64,000 bases of DNA, taken from positions 227,603 to 291,602 of the forward strand of contig NZ_JQZV01000013.1 of the NCBI RefSeq assembly GCF_000769115.1. The letters are read 5' to 3'. Under the pieces are notes generated by a model that saw only the letters and a program-made list of their open reading frames with translations, ran no database searches and was not told the DNA's origin. Position numbers and translations under genes: made by a program. The stretch is from Porphyromonas canoris (GTDB lineage Bacteria; Bacteroidota; Bacteroidia; Bacteroidales; Porphyromonadaceae). Shown here one piece after another: positions 34,701 to 42,587 of this stretch (position 1 is its first letter; each line of letters opens with the position of its first letter).

Positions 34701-34841
34701 AGCTATGACCTCTCCGTATTCATTTAGTTGAAAGTATTTTTCATATGTGTAATTTATCTCAAGACCGGTCATATTTTCAAGCGTAATTCCATACTCTTTT
34801 TCAAGTTCAAGGATTGAGTCCGGTTTGTATGTATTATCCAT
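31770..34841 (-). CDS. LRR-Roc-COR-TIR protein (bacterial Roco with C-terminal TIR)
   Basis: 1023 aa, no signal peptide. Residues 67-264 are nine 22-residue leucine-rich repeats (type LxxLDLSNNQISTLQGLEKL) and a partial tenth. A Roc GTPase domain follows, with P-loop GNHRAGKST at 317-325 and switch II DFGGQ at 360-364, then a COR-like region of about 500-760. The C-terminal ~155 residues are a TIR domain: RIFISYSKSD near 871-880, YVIALVSQNYI, and RDVELP, whose Glu at about 946 is in the place of the TIR NADase catalytic Glu. Inference: LRR sensing releases the GTPase switch and activates TIR NAD+ cleavage or signalling. The gene is AT-rich, bounded by repeat copy B, and coupled to the 140-aa membrane protein. 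Confidence 0.9.
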   Translation of the reverse strand: MDNTYKPDSILELEKEYGITLENMTGLEINYTYEKYFQLNEYGEVIALGIIGKGIKEIKKMDLFPSLMILDLSSNQISTLQGLEKLVNLNELDLSNNQISTLQGLEKLVNLKELDLYNNQINTLEGLEKLVNLKRLLLGDNQINTLEGLEKLVNLKILYLSGNQINTLEGLEKLVNLEILDLSSNQISTLQSLEELVNLGFLDLSNNQISTLEGFAKFVNLKDLFLSNNQISSLEGLEKLQNLSTLDISNNKISELPQSIMLYRFLGLHINGNKFLQDREIILEPYDNHRDDILNLLLEEREKKVKFEYPYKVMLLGNHRAGKSTFLHYYDNNYKLNGSTHILQIFKSEKKEFPKINFYDFGGQDYYHGIYQVFFSSNALNMLFWCDKTDRNKKEKDSEGINILNFDRAYWLSQIQYASRRKELCQFKVEEDTFVIQTHADNSKQRIIEKTTSQVIEQFFVSLPDTKEDKDPKREIREWEEGYDYALRYLEFRLKGEIEKKDTQKEYPKSQIELYNKLQSLQKETGYNCREIRELFSSYKENKGSLLKAKLYQLYRKGEILYYRGDKELENVVWLNPVKTVEHIHSILSKDSMKEMKGRVPKADMEKAFKEDPLLLRLLEIEKVIFHDQKKGVYIIPGYLPLAEEEEAYSWLTIGFLAPNFILKFESFIPFGLINQLICYYGSGENELKRYWRDQLIFTLRGEYMVWIALDFEELKIEVYINPLPKGKQTKVVEIEEEIFLDLFCFYWDKRPLQKGIESETPKFSQRERESENKTQRELEIRNRIKQELKLERQKNPIPDLYISCYDPKLKPEGQLYVKLQKLDDPEQTKSTITAYPLTQEGEINREKELRVSTKRYKHFSINPALKSVKRIFISYSKSDIDDLNELNKFLTDMIREEKIEVYYDKTTTPGDLIHEVIKEKIIEADYVIALVSQNYISTDYIRDVELPLIKEHNKPLIPIIIKPCTWTMNDISKHYAVLKGAEISFPDWNKGSNPDNYNACRSENWRKAVEELNEKIFTNKYN
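34100..34640 (-). repeat. 66-bp coding repeats of the LRR array
   Basis: The LRR part is built of 66-bp units that stay very similar at DNA level (recurrent AAGTTTACAAGC and CCTTCAAGAG blocks on the plus strand). Units 3-5 are closest to each other (all INTLEGLEKLVN). Such identity points to recent unit duplication or gene conversion, a route for changing the number or specificity of repeats. Confidence 0.85.
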
Positions 34842-34962
34842 ATCAAGATATAAAGGGAAAGATGAAGTTGTAATAAAATGTAGAACTAAAGGTAGTAAAT
34901 AATAAGAGAAGTTAAGACTGTTTTAATGGATAAGTTTCTGATAGCAAAACGGATAATAAAAA

Positions 34963-34997
34963 CAGCGTCCGCAATCTCGAAAGATTGCGGACGCTGA
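34963..34997 (-). terminator. Rho-independent terminator of the hut operon
   Basis: A perfect 15-bp stem, CAGCGTCCGCAATCT with AGATTGCGGACGCTG, and on the minus strand it is followed by TTTTTATTATCC. It lies 32 nt after the hutH stop. Confidence 0.92.
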
Positions 34998-35028
34998 AGT
35001 ATGAAAGTCGGTATATCTGAATGCGAAA

Positions 35029-36528
35029 TTACATTGCGATGAAAGGATAGGTCTGAACGAAGCTATAAGCATCTTCTATCTGTTGGTACATCACAACGTC
35101 GTCCTCCACTCTCGGTACTATGGTACGGAACTCTCTGAGAAGAGCTTCGAGAACAGGGGAGGTAGTAGCCGGACGGCGAAACTCAAAGGCTTGTGCCGCA
35201 TTCATAAGCTCTATACCGAAGATGCGATAGAGGTTGTCTATGAGCGGTAGAAGCTTTGTGGCTGCATTGGCACCCATGGAGACGTGATCTTCTTGATTGT
35301 TCGAGCTGACGATGGAGTCGGATGCAGCGTTGAAGCAGTACATCTTGTTCTGACTCACCATAGAGGCTGCGGCGTATTGAGGAATCATGAAACCGGAGTT
35401 GAGCCCCGGCTTTGCCACAAGAAATTCGGGAAGATCGCGCAGACCGAAGATGAGTTGAGCCACACGGCGTTCGGAGATATTTCCTAGTTCGGCAAGTGCA
35501 AGAGCAAGGAAGTCGTACACGATAGCCAACGGCTGACCATGGAAGTTGCCTCCCGAAAGAATCATATCCTGATCGGGGAATATGGTCGGGTTGTCCGTTA
35601 CGCCATTGATCTCCTCTTCCACAACACGGCGAACGTGTGCGATGGCATCGTACGAAGCTCCGTGTACTTGAGGAATACAGCGGAAAGAGTACGGATCTTG
35701 CACGTATGGTTTCGGCTCACGGATGTGAGCGCTGCCTTCGAGAATCTTTCTCATGTGACGTGCGATCTCCACTTGTCCCTTATGGTTGCGGATGGTGTGC
35801 AGCTCTTCTGTGAAAGGAGCATCCAGTCCGTTGAACCCTTCAAGAGAGAGAGCCGCAATGCTGGTAGCCATGGTGAGAATCTTTTTTGCCTGTATGAGGG
35901 CATAGACTCCGTGAGAAGACATGAACTGCGTACCATTGAGCAGGGCGAGTCCTTCCTTACTTTTGAGCGTAACAAGGGCGATACCTGCCTCTGCCAGTGC
36001 TTCTTTCGCCGGTACTCTTGCGCCTTTGTAGAACACTTCTCCGTATCCGATCATCGGCAAGAAGAGGTTGGCAAGAGGAGCGAGGTCGCCTGATGCTCCG
36101 AGAGAACCTCTGTCGAACACGACCGGAGTGATGTCTTTGTTGAGCATCTCCACGATCCACTCTACCGTACAAAGCTGCACGCCACTATGCCCGAAGGATA
36201 GTGCGTGTGCTTTAAGAAGCATCATCAGGCGGACGATCTCTTTTTTGACCTCTTTCCCTGTACTGCAGGCGTGGCTCTTGATGAGGTTTTCTTGCAGCGT
36301 GGTAAGGTCTTCGGAAGAGATGCTTCTGTTACAAAGAGAGCCAAATCCGGTAGTGATACCATACAACGGACGGTCTGAAGTGGCAACCTTTCGGTCGAGA
36401 TACTCCCGACAATGCTCTATCTTCTGAATGGCTTCCGGTGCCAACTCCACCACATGAGGGTAGAGGATGAACTCCTCCAACTGCTCGATGGTAAGGTCTG
36501 CACCGCCTACAATAATCTTTCTTTCCAT
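35029..36528 (-). CDS. hutH: Histidine ammonia-lyase
   Basis: Deaminates L-histidine to urocanate, the entry step of histidine catabolism. 499 aa, normal size. The MIO cofactor forms from Ala-Ser-Gly in GSLGASGDLAPLANL (near residues 143-145). PLYGITTGFGSLCNR is the substrate-loop Tyr motif, and QDPYSFRCIPQVHG and NNQEDHVSMG complete the active site. Cytosolic homotetramer in the family. Last gene of the operon hutU-ftcD-hutI-fchA-hutH, 26 nt after fchA and followed by a strong terminator. The first enzyme of the pathway is therefore encoded last. Confidence 0.97.
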   Translation of the reverse strand: MERKIIVGGADLTIEQLEEFILYPHVVELAPEAIQKIEHCREYLDRKVATSDRPLYGITTGFGSLCNRSISSEDLTTLQENLIKSHACSTGKEVKKEIVRLMMLLKAHALSFGHSGVQLCTVEWIVEMLNKDITPVVFDRGSLGASGDLAPLANLFLPMIGYGEVFYKGARVPAKEALAEAGIALVTLKSKEGLALLNGTQFMSSHGVYALIQAKKILTMATSIAALSLEGFNGLDAPFTEELHTIRNHKGQVEIARHMRKILEGSAHIREPKPYVQDPYSFRCIPQVHGASYDAIAHVRRVVEEEINGVTDNPTIFPDQDMILSGGNFHGQPLAIVYDFLALALAELGNISERRVAQLIFGLRDLPEFLVAKPGLNSGFMIPQYAAASMVSQNKMYCFNAASDSIVSSNNQEDHVSMGANAATKLLPLIDNLYRIFGIELMNAAQAFEFRRPATTSPVLEALLREFRTIVPRVEDDVVMYQQIEDAYSFVQTYPFIAM

Positions 36529-36554
36529 AACAAATGGGGTTGTCTGTATCTCTA

Positions 36555-37181
36555 TTATTGTAGAGATACCTTTGTTTTCTCAAAGATGACCTTCTCTCTT
36601 GCGATGGCATCGGCTTCCAAGCGATCTGCTTCTTCTGCCAAAGCACGCACAAACTCCTGATCGGTGATAGAGGTGAGGTTGATACGAACATTGAGGAGTG
36701 CGCCCAAGACTGCGGTACGAGCACACATCATTGCCACACAACCATCGGTAATCGCATTGTTGTTACCCTTTGCCACGACAGTCTCGGCGAGGGTTAGCAG
36801 TTCGTATGCACGTCTTGCCACCGCCATCGGGATATTGGCTGCAAGTTTGGTACGCTCCTGTATCTGTTCGGTACGATAGGCTTTCTCTTCGTCTGTTTCC
36901 TTAGGAAGCTTGAATGCTTCAAATACCAAGCGGTAAGCGTCGCTGTCTCTGTCGATGTCTGCAATGAGTTCTTGGCGAAGAGCTTCAGCCTTGACAGCCA
37001 ACTCTTTCATCTCCTCTTCTACATCCACATAACGCTTCTTGCCAATGGTGAGATTGGCAACCATCTGAGCGAGTGCACCTGCTATGGCACCATTCAGAGC
37101 AGAGATACTGCCACCTCCGGGTACAGGTTCCGAACCTGCGGTTTCAAGTATAAATTCTTGTATGTTTAAGTCTTTAAGCAT
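36555..37181 (-). CDS. fchA: Formimidoyltetrahydrofolate cyclodeaminase
   Basis: Releases ammonia from 5-formimino-THF to give 5,10-methenyl-THF. 208 aa, corresponding to the C-terminal half of the mammalian bifunctional FTCD; here it is a separate protein. Signature EPVPGGGSISALNGAIAGAL at about 17-36, an all-helical fold, and charged helices (YVDVEEEMKELAVKAEAL). It receives its substrate from FtcD, encoded two genes upstream. Gaps to neighbours are 40 nt (hutI side) and 26 nt (hutH side). Confidence 0.93.
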   Translation of the reverse strand: MLKDLNIQEFILETAGSEPVPGGGSISALNGAIAGALAQMVANLTIGKKRYVDVEEEMKELAVKAEALRQELIADIDRDSDAYRLVFEAFKLPKETDEEKAYRTEQIQERTKLAANIPMAVARRAYELLTLAETVVAKGNNNAITDGCVAMMCARTAVLGALLNVRINLTSITDQEFVRALAEEADRLEADAIAREKVIFEKTKVSLQ

Positions 37182-37221
37182 TGTCTTAGGGGAATAAATT
37201 AGTTTGAGTTTTGTATAGAAA

Positions 37222-38481
37222 TCAGATTACAGGGTAACGAACACCACTCTTGATGGTGTCTCGTACCAGATTCATACCGAAGTGGTAGGAGAGGAACTTG
37301 TATGAGGGGAAGCGGATGATAGCCATGTCGGCTTGCTTGCCTACCTGAATACTGCCCACTTGATCGGCACGACCTATTGCCGCAGCACCATTGATGGTAA
37401 GAGCGGTAATGGCTTCCTCTACTGTCATATTCATGTATATGGTGGCAAGAGCGATCATAAGAGGAACGGAAGAGGAGAAACAGCTGCCCGGATTGAGGTC
37501 TGAAGCCATTGCCACAGCACAGCCGGCATCTATCATCTTGCGGGCTGGTGCATACTCTGCTTTCAAGGAGAATGCCGTACAAGGCAGTACGGTGGCTACG
37601 GTGTTGCTGTCTGCCATTGCGGCAATACCTTTATCCGAGATTTGAAGCAGGTGGTCTGCCGACAAGCATCCCAGCTCTGCAGCAACTTCCGCTCCTCCAA
37701 AAGGTACAATCTCATCGGCGTGCATCTTTACCGCAAAGCCCATCTTCTTGGCTCCATTGAGCAGTACACGCGTCTGTTCGTGATCGAATACTCCTTTTTC
37801 TGTGAAGATGTCGCAACACTCTGCAAGGTTGCGTTCTTTTACCACAGGCATGACCTTGTCGAGCAGGAAGTGGATAAACTCCATCTCTTTTCCTTTGTAT
37901 TCAGGGGGAGTATCGTGTGCTCCCATGAATGTGGAGTAGAGAGATATAGGATGTGTACGCTCTAACTCTGCCACGGCTTCAAGCTGACGGATCTCTGTCT
38001 CCAGGTCCATACCGTAGCCGCTCTTGGCTTCCACTGTGGTAACACCTTGTCTGAGCATGGCATCGAGATGCGATCTTCCGGAAGCGGTAAGCTCTTCAAG
38101 GGTCGCATTGCGAGTGGCTCGCATAGTGCTGGCAATACCACCACCGCGCTCCATGATACTCATATAGCTGTCTCCTGCAAGTCTCCACTGAAACTCGTCT
38201 TCTCTATACCCACCAAAGACAAGATGGGTATGGCTATCGACAAATCCGGGAAGGATGCAACACCCCGAAGCATCTACTTCATGACAGCCACGGGTCTCCT
38301 CTTCGGAGACACCCGCCATGCCGCCAACGTATGTTACGATGCCGTCGCGAGCTATGATGGCAGCAGGACCTTCGATGACACCGATGGCATTCATCTCTTG
38401 CGCTCCTCGCTTTGCCTTGTTTCCCTCGCAGGTTACAATCTGAGCAATGTTCTTGATAAAAATATTGCCGATGGGTTTCAT
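37222..38481 (-). CDS. hutI: Imidazolonepropionase
   Basis: Amidohydrolase that opens imidazolone-5-propionate to N-formimino-L-glutamate. 419 aa. The metal motif DSHTHLVFGG lies near residues 76-85, the substrate region reads EAKSGYGMD, and further metal ligands lie in KMHADEIVPFGG and in SDLNPGS. Cytosolic. It begins 3 nt after the ftcD stop, so translation is probably coupled. Third gene of the hut operon. Confidence 0.96.
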   Translation of the reverse strand: MKPIGNIFIKNIAQIVTCEGNKAKRGAQEMNAIGVIEGPAAIIARDGIVTYVGGMAGVSEEETRGCHEVDASGCCILPGFVDSHTHLVFGGYREDEFQWRLAGDSYMSIMERGGGIASTMRATRNATLEELTASGRSHLDAMLRQGVTTVEAKSGYGMDLETEIRQLEAVAELERTHPISLYSTFMGAHDTPPEYKGKEMEFIHFLLDKVMPVVKERNLAECCDIFTEKGVFDHEQTRVLLNGAKKMGFAVKMHADEIVPFGGAEVAAELGCLSADHLLQISDKGIAAMADSNTVATVLPCTAFSLKAEYAPARKMIDAGCAVAMASDLNPGSCFSSSVPLMIALATIYMNMTVEEAITALTINGAAAIGRADQVGSIQVGKQADMAIIRFPSYKFLSYHFGMNLVRDTIKSGVRYPVI

Positions 38482-38484
38482 CGT

Positions 38485-39390
38485 TTATTCCATTATTTTG
38501 TTTTCCAATACCTGGTCGATAGAGAACTGCTCAAGACCAAGATAGTACTCTGCCACGTCTATAAGAGCAGCCATAGGTACAAGACCTACAATCTCAGCAC
38601 CTACGATCTCCACACCATATCTGCGAGCTTCCATGCGTACCATTTCGTGTGCACGGTAAACGGCAGTCTTTGTGTAGTCGGTGAGGTTCATGGAGACTTG
38701 AGTGATGCCTCTTTCTGTGAGCTCTACACCCATTGCCTTACAGAAACGAAGACCCCCGCCGATGAAGCGAACCTTCTTTGCGATGGCAGATGCAATCTCA
38801 AGATCGGAAGTGTTGAGGTTTACATTGTACGCAACAAGAGGCATACGTGCACCTACGGCTACTGTTCCGCTGGTTGGGTGACGTTCTACCGGACCAAAGT
38901 CAGGCTTCCACTCTTCTTGTTTGATCTTTTCTGCCATTCCTTCAAACTCGCCCTTACGGATAGCTGCAAGGTTTTCTCTATGAGGTGCAGAGGCAGACTT
39001 TTCATAAAGGAATACAGGGATGTTGTAGCGGCTTGCTATTTCCGCTCCTACCTCTTTGGATAGAGCTATGGCATCGTCCACGGTGACATTTTTGATAGGA
39101 ATGAACGGCACAACATCCACAGCACCCATACGAGGGTGTTGTCCTTCATGTTTTGTAAGGTCTATATGTTGTTGAGCTATCCCAATTGCTTCCAAAACAG
39201 CAGCTTTTAGAGGTTCGGGATCTCCAACAACGGTAACTACCGTGCGATTGTGATCCTCATCGCTGCTATAATCAAGAAGTCTGACACCATCCGTAGCACG
39301 GAATGGTTGAACAATCTTTTCTATAATCTCTTTGTTGCGACCTTCACTGAAGTTAGGCACGCACTCCATAAGTCTTTTTACAGTTGCCAT
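38485..39390 (-). CDS. ftcD: Glutamate formimidoyltransferase
   Basis: Transfers the formimino group of N-formimino-glutamate to THF, giving glutamate and 5-formimino-THF. 301 aa, equal to the N-terminal transferase half of FTCD. Signatures: MECVPNFSEGRN at the N-terminus with the ligand-binding NFSEG, HPRMGAVDVVPFIPI, and VNLNTSDLEIA. Using this route, not direct formiminoglutamate hydrolysis, feeds one-carbon units into the folate pool. Second gene of the operon, 50 nt after hutU and 3 nt before hutI. Confidence 0.95.
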   Translation of the reverse strand: MATVKRLMECVPNFSEGRNKEIIEKIVQPFRATDGVRLLDYSSDEDHNRTVVTVVGDPEPLKAAVLEAIGIAQQHIDLTKHEGQHPRMGAVDVVPFIPIKNVTVDDAIALSKEVGAEIASRYNIPVFLYEKSASAPHRENLAAIRKGEFEGMAEKIKQEEWKPDFGPVERHPTSGTVAVGARMPLVAYNVNLNTSDLEIASAIAKKVRFIGGGLRFCKAMGVELTERGITQVSMNLTDYTKTAVYRAHEMVRMEARRYGVEIVGAEIVGLVPMAALIDVAEYYLGLEQFSIDQVLENKIME

Positions 39391-39440
39391 CTTAAATTGT
39401 GGTTGAATGTGAAAATTGTTTGTATTTAGTTTTATAGGTT

Positions 39441-41435
39441 TTATTTCAGAAGATTGTCGAGGAGAGTATCATCAACAAGAAAAGGAATGGTGATATGGTA
39501 TCCCTCTCCGGCATGTGTGCGGTTGAACTCTTCGGAGGTACTCATGGCATTCTCATTGCGAGCCCATGAACGTCTGGCTACACCACCCATAACGTCCCAC
39601 AACATTGCTGTGCGGAGAATGGTATCGACACGTTCGGAGCCGTCCAAGACCATACCAAATCCGCCGTTGATACTTTTACCGATACCAACGCCACCGCCAT
39701 TGTGAAGAGCGATAAGGCTCATACCACGAGCTGCATTCCCTGCAAAGCACTGCACTGCCATGTCTGCCATCACGTTTGAACCATCTTTGATGTTCGATGT
39801 CTCACGGAAAGGAGAGTCTGTTCCGGCAGTATCGTGGTGATCTCGTCCCAACATGATAGGACCGACTTTGCCTTCACGCACCATCTGATTGAAGCGTAAA
39901 GCTATCTGCTGTCTGCCTACCGCATCCTGATAGAGGATACGAGCCTTTGTCCCAACTACAAGAGCATTCTTTTCTGCATCTCGTATCCAAATATAGTTGT
40001 CTCGGTCTTGCTCTCTGCGATCCGGATTTATACACTCCATGGCAGCGTGGTCTGTTGCACGAAGATCTTCTTCTTTTCCGGACAGACATACCCAACGGAA
40101 CGGGCCATAACCATAGTCGAACAGCTCCGGACCCATTATATCTTCAACATAGCTTGGCCATATAAAGCCGTCTTTATCGTCAATGCCGTTTTTGGAGATC
40201 TCTTGCACTCCGCTGTCGTAGATTGCTTTCATGAACGCATTACCATAGTCGAAGAAGTATGTGCCCTTTGCCACCAATCCTTTGATCACTTCATAGTGGC
40301 GTCTTAGGCTTCTATCCACCGCAGCGGCAAAGGCATCCCGATCTTCTTTTAGAAGTTTTGTGCGCTCTTCAAAAGAGAGTTCCACCGGGCAATATCCTCC
40401 TTCATACACGGCATGACAGCTGGTTTGGTCGGAAAGCAGATCTATATGTATGTTCTCTTTAAGAGCATACTCCAACAGATCTACGATATTTCCATGGAAC
40501 GCAATAGAGGTAGGCTCTTTGCTTTCGATGCCCTTTCGTGCGATCTCAAATGCTTCTTGTATGGAGTGAGCAATATATTTAACCCATCCTTGAGAGTGGC
40601 GTGTAATGATACGTGAATAGTCCACTTCTGCCGTGATGGATACTGCTCCTGCAATGTCAGCAGCTTTCGGTTGAGCTCCACTCATGCCTCCCAATCCGGA
40701 AGAGATAAAGAGTTTTCCTGCAAGATTGCCTCCTGTCGGGATGTTGAGACGTTGGCGACCTGCATTCAAAAGTGTGTTGAAAGTACCATGCACAATACCT
40801 TGAGGACCTATATACATCCATCCTCCGGCTGTCATCTGTCCGTAGTTTGCCACACCCATTTGTGCTGCAATTTCCCAATCTTTGATGTTATCGAACAATC
40901 CGATCATCATCGAGTTGGTAATGATTACACGCGGAGCATCCGGCTTGGATGCAAACAATCCAAGAGGATGCCCACTCTCGATGACCAGTGTTTGGTCTTG
41001 GGTGAGTTCCTCAAGATATTTCATGATGAGGCGGTACTGCATCCAGTTTTGGCAGACTTGTCCTGTCTCTCCGTAGGTAACAAGTTCGTATGGATACAGC
41101 GCAACATCAAAACAGAGATTATTATCTATCATCACTTGGAAAGCCTTCCCTTCCAAGCATTTTCCTTTATACTCATCTACAGATTTTGCTTTCAGATCTC
41201 CCTGTGGACGGAAACGATATCCATAAATTTTACCTCTGGTCTTCAACTCTTCCAGAAATTCCGGAGCAAGTTTTTCATGAAGTTCTACGGGAATATATCT
41301 TAAAGCATTTTGAAGTGCCACTCTCGTCTGAGCAGGAGTCAGGCGGTAACCACGGTCCGGAGCTCGACGAATGCCTTCTTCAAAAGTCGGATATTGAGGC
41401 AGAGAAGCCTCTAACGTAAAAATTTTGGCATCCAT
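39441..41435 (-). CDS. hutU: Urocanate hydratase
   Basis: NAD+-dependent hydration of urocanate to imidazolone propionate. 664 aa, about 100 residues longer than the Pseudomonas or Bacillus enzyme (about 555), as in other Bacteroidetes. Glycine-rich SSGLGGMSGAQPKAA is the NAD-binding part; DQTSCHAVYEGGYCPV and GRDHHDTAGTDSPFRET belong to the active site; the C-terminal LHNGGGVGIGKSINGG is also family-typical. First gene of the hut operon. I see no exact TAnnTTTG promoter in the 310-nt gap before it; the best is TATACTTG (minus) at 41473-41480, one mismatch. No HutC-type regulator is present in the window. Confidence 0.95.
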   Translation of the reverse strand: MDAKIFTLEASLPQYPTFEEGIRRAPDRGYRLTPAQTRVALQNALRYIPVELHEKLAPEFLEELKTRGKIYGYRFRPQGDLKAKSVDEYKGKCLEGKAFQVMIDNNLCFDVALYPYELVTYGETGQVCQNWMQYRLIMKYLEELTQDQTLVIESGHPLGLFASKPDAPRVIITNSMMIGLFDNIKDWEIAAQMGVANYGQMTAGGWMYIGPQGIVHGTFNTLLNAGRQRLNIPTGGNLAGKLFISSGLGGMSGAQPKAADIAGAVSITAEVDYSRIITRHSQGWVKYIAHSIQEAFEIARKGIESKEPTSIAFHGNIVDLLEYALKENIHIDLLSDQTSCHAVYEGGYCPVELSFEERTKLLKEDRDAFAAAVDRSLRRHYEVIKGLVAKGTYFFDYGNAFMKAIYDSGVQEISKNGIDDKDGFIWPSYVEDIMGPELFDYGYGPFRWVCLSGKEEDLRATDHAAMECINPDRREQDRDNYIWIRDAEKNALVVGTKARILYQDAVGRQQIALRFNQMVREGKVGPIMLGRDHHDTAGTDSPFRETSNIKDGSNVMADMAVQCFAGNAARGMSLIALHNGGGVGIGKSINGGFGMVLDGSERVDTILRTAMLWDVMGGVARRSWARNENAMSTSEEFNRTHAGEGYHITIPFLVDDTLLDNLLK

Positions 41436-41745
41436 ATTATGTATTAGGTTATATGTGATTTATTCCATTTTACAAGTATAAGATCCGCTCTTTATGGGGT
41501 AAATGGGATCTCAAAAATGTCTCGCAAGATACGAAAAATATAGCACCCTTACAAAAGAAAGGGATGCCAAAGATCTGCTACTCAAAAGCCTTTTTCTTCT
41601 TTCTTGAAGAATGGTAATGTTTCAGTGGAAACAGCGGGAAAATTACCCATAGATTGGTATTGGGATACTCTTTACTATTGATGATATTTGCACAGATAAA
41701 ACGGAAATATTACCAAAAACATAAGAACAAACAACAGACAACATT
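41436..41745. other. Divergent intergenic region between hutU and the DUF4198 gene
   Basis: 310 bp that should contain both outward promoters. No exact consensus promoter, hairpin or repeat stands out. Confidence 0.6.
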
Positions 41746-42477
41746 ATGAACAAACATTTAAGCAGGATTTTTCTTCCTCTTCTTCTATTTATTATTGCTC
41801 CGGTAGCAAGTGCACACACCATGTGGTTGGAGTCCAAAACGGCAGGAGTTGTCGGAGAAGCGCACAAGGTAGAGCTTTTCTTCGGAGAGTTTTCCATGAG
41901 TGATAAAACCCCGACAAAGGATTGGTTGAAGGGACTGTGGAGCGGAGAGTTTAAGGTTACAACTCCCTCAGGAACTGTTATAGATCTTAAAGCAGAGGCG
42001 GAAGAAATCTGTTATTCCGCATCTTTCACTCCTACTGAAGAGGGTTGGTACAGAGTTCACTACGACTGTTTCTCTCCTACAAAGTGGCAAGGATCGGAGC
42101 TGCACTATCTCTCTGTTTTCTGGATCAAGGTAGGAAGCCCTAAAGCATCACCTATGGAAAAGAGTCCTTTCGAGAATGGACTTTCTCTTCTTCCTCCTAC
42201 ACGTTCTGAACAGAATGGCTCTCAAGTCTTCAAGTTCCCTGTTTTCAAGAACAATGAAGTACCCAAAAGAATTGCTCTGAATATCTTGGCAGACAATGGT
42301 TGGAGGAAAAACTATTATAGACTTAATGAAGGCATGCTTGAGATGTTGCCTTTGTGGAAAGGACGATATCTTCTCAATGAGGTGATACGTAAGAGCTATA
42401 CACCCGAAGAGTCTGCTGCAAAGGATGGAGCAAAAGGACTTTATTCCAACATTACTTATTTCTTTGAAGTGCAATAA
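41746..42477 (+). CDS. DUF4198-type periplasmic protein
   Basis: 243 aa with a clean signal peptide (FLPLLLFIIAPVASA) and mature N-terminus HTMWLES, which is the hallmark start of the DUF4198/NikM-like group. These proteins have beta-sandwich folds, and some are linked to Ni/Co or other metal uptake; an N-terminal His next to the cleavage site could bind metal. No transporter gene is adjacent, so metal uptake is not supported by context. Terminated together with the convergent hydrolase gene by the hairpin at 42506-42551. Confidence 0.8.
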   Translation: MNKHLSRIFLPLLLFIIAPVASAHTMWLESKTAGVVGEAHKVELFFGEFSMSDKTPTKDWLKGLWSGEFKVTTPSGTVIDLKAEAEEICYSASFTPTEEGWYRVHYDCFSPTKWQGSELHYLSVFWIKVGSPKASPMEKSPFENGLSLLPPTRSEQNGSQVFKFPVFKNNEVPKRIALNILADNGWRKNYYRLNEGMLEMLPLWKGRYLLNEVIRKSYTPEESAAKDGAKGLYSNITYFFEVQ

Positions 42478-42505
42478 CAGGTAGCTGTACTGATTGTTGA
42501 TATAG

Positions 42506-42551
42506 AAAAAGGTGTCCCTTAGAACTCGAAAGAGTTTGAAGAGACACCTTT
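42506..42551. terminator. Bidirectional terminator
   Basis: AAAAAGGTGTC pairs with GACACCTTTT, with an inner AACTC/GAGTT pairing. A runs and T runs on both sides serve the DUF4198 gene (plus) and the hydrolase gene (minus). Confidence 0.8.
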
Positions 42552-42587
42552 TCTATGTTATAAAGAGAGTTTGAAGGCTCCGGGTTT

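Noticed and set aside
38047-39063. 338-aa plus-strand open frame inside hutI/ftcD
   Set aside because: Antisense shadow of two well-supported hut genes.
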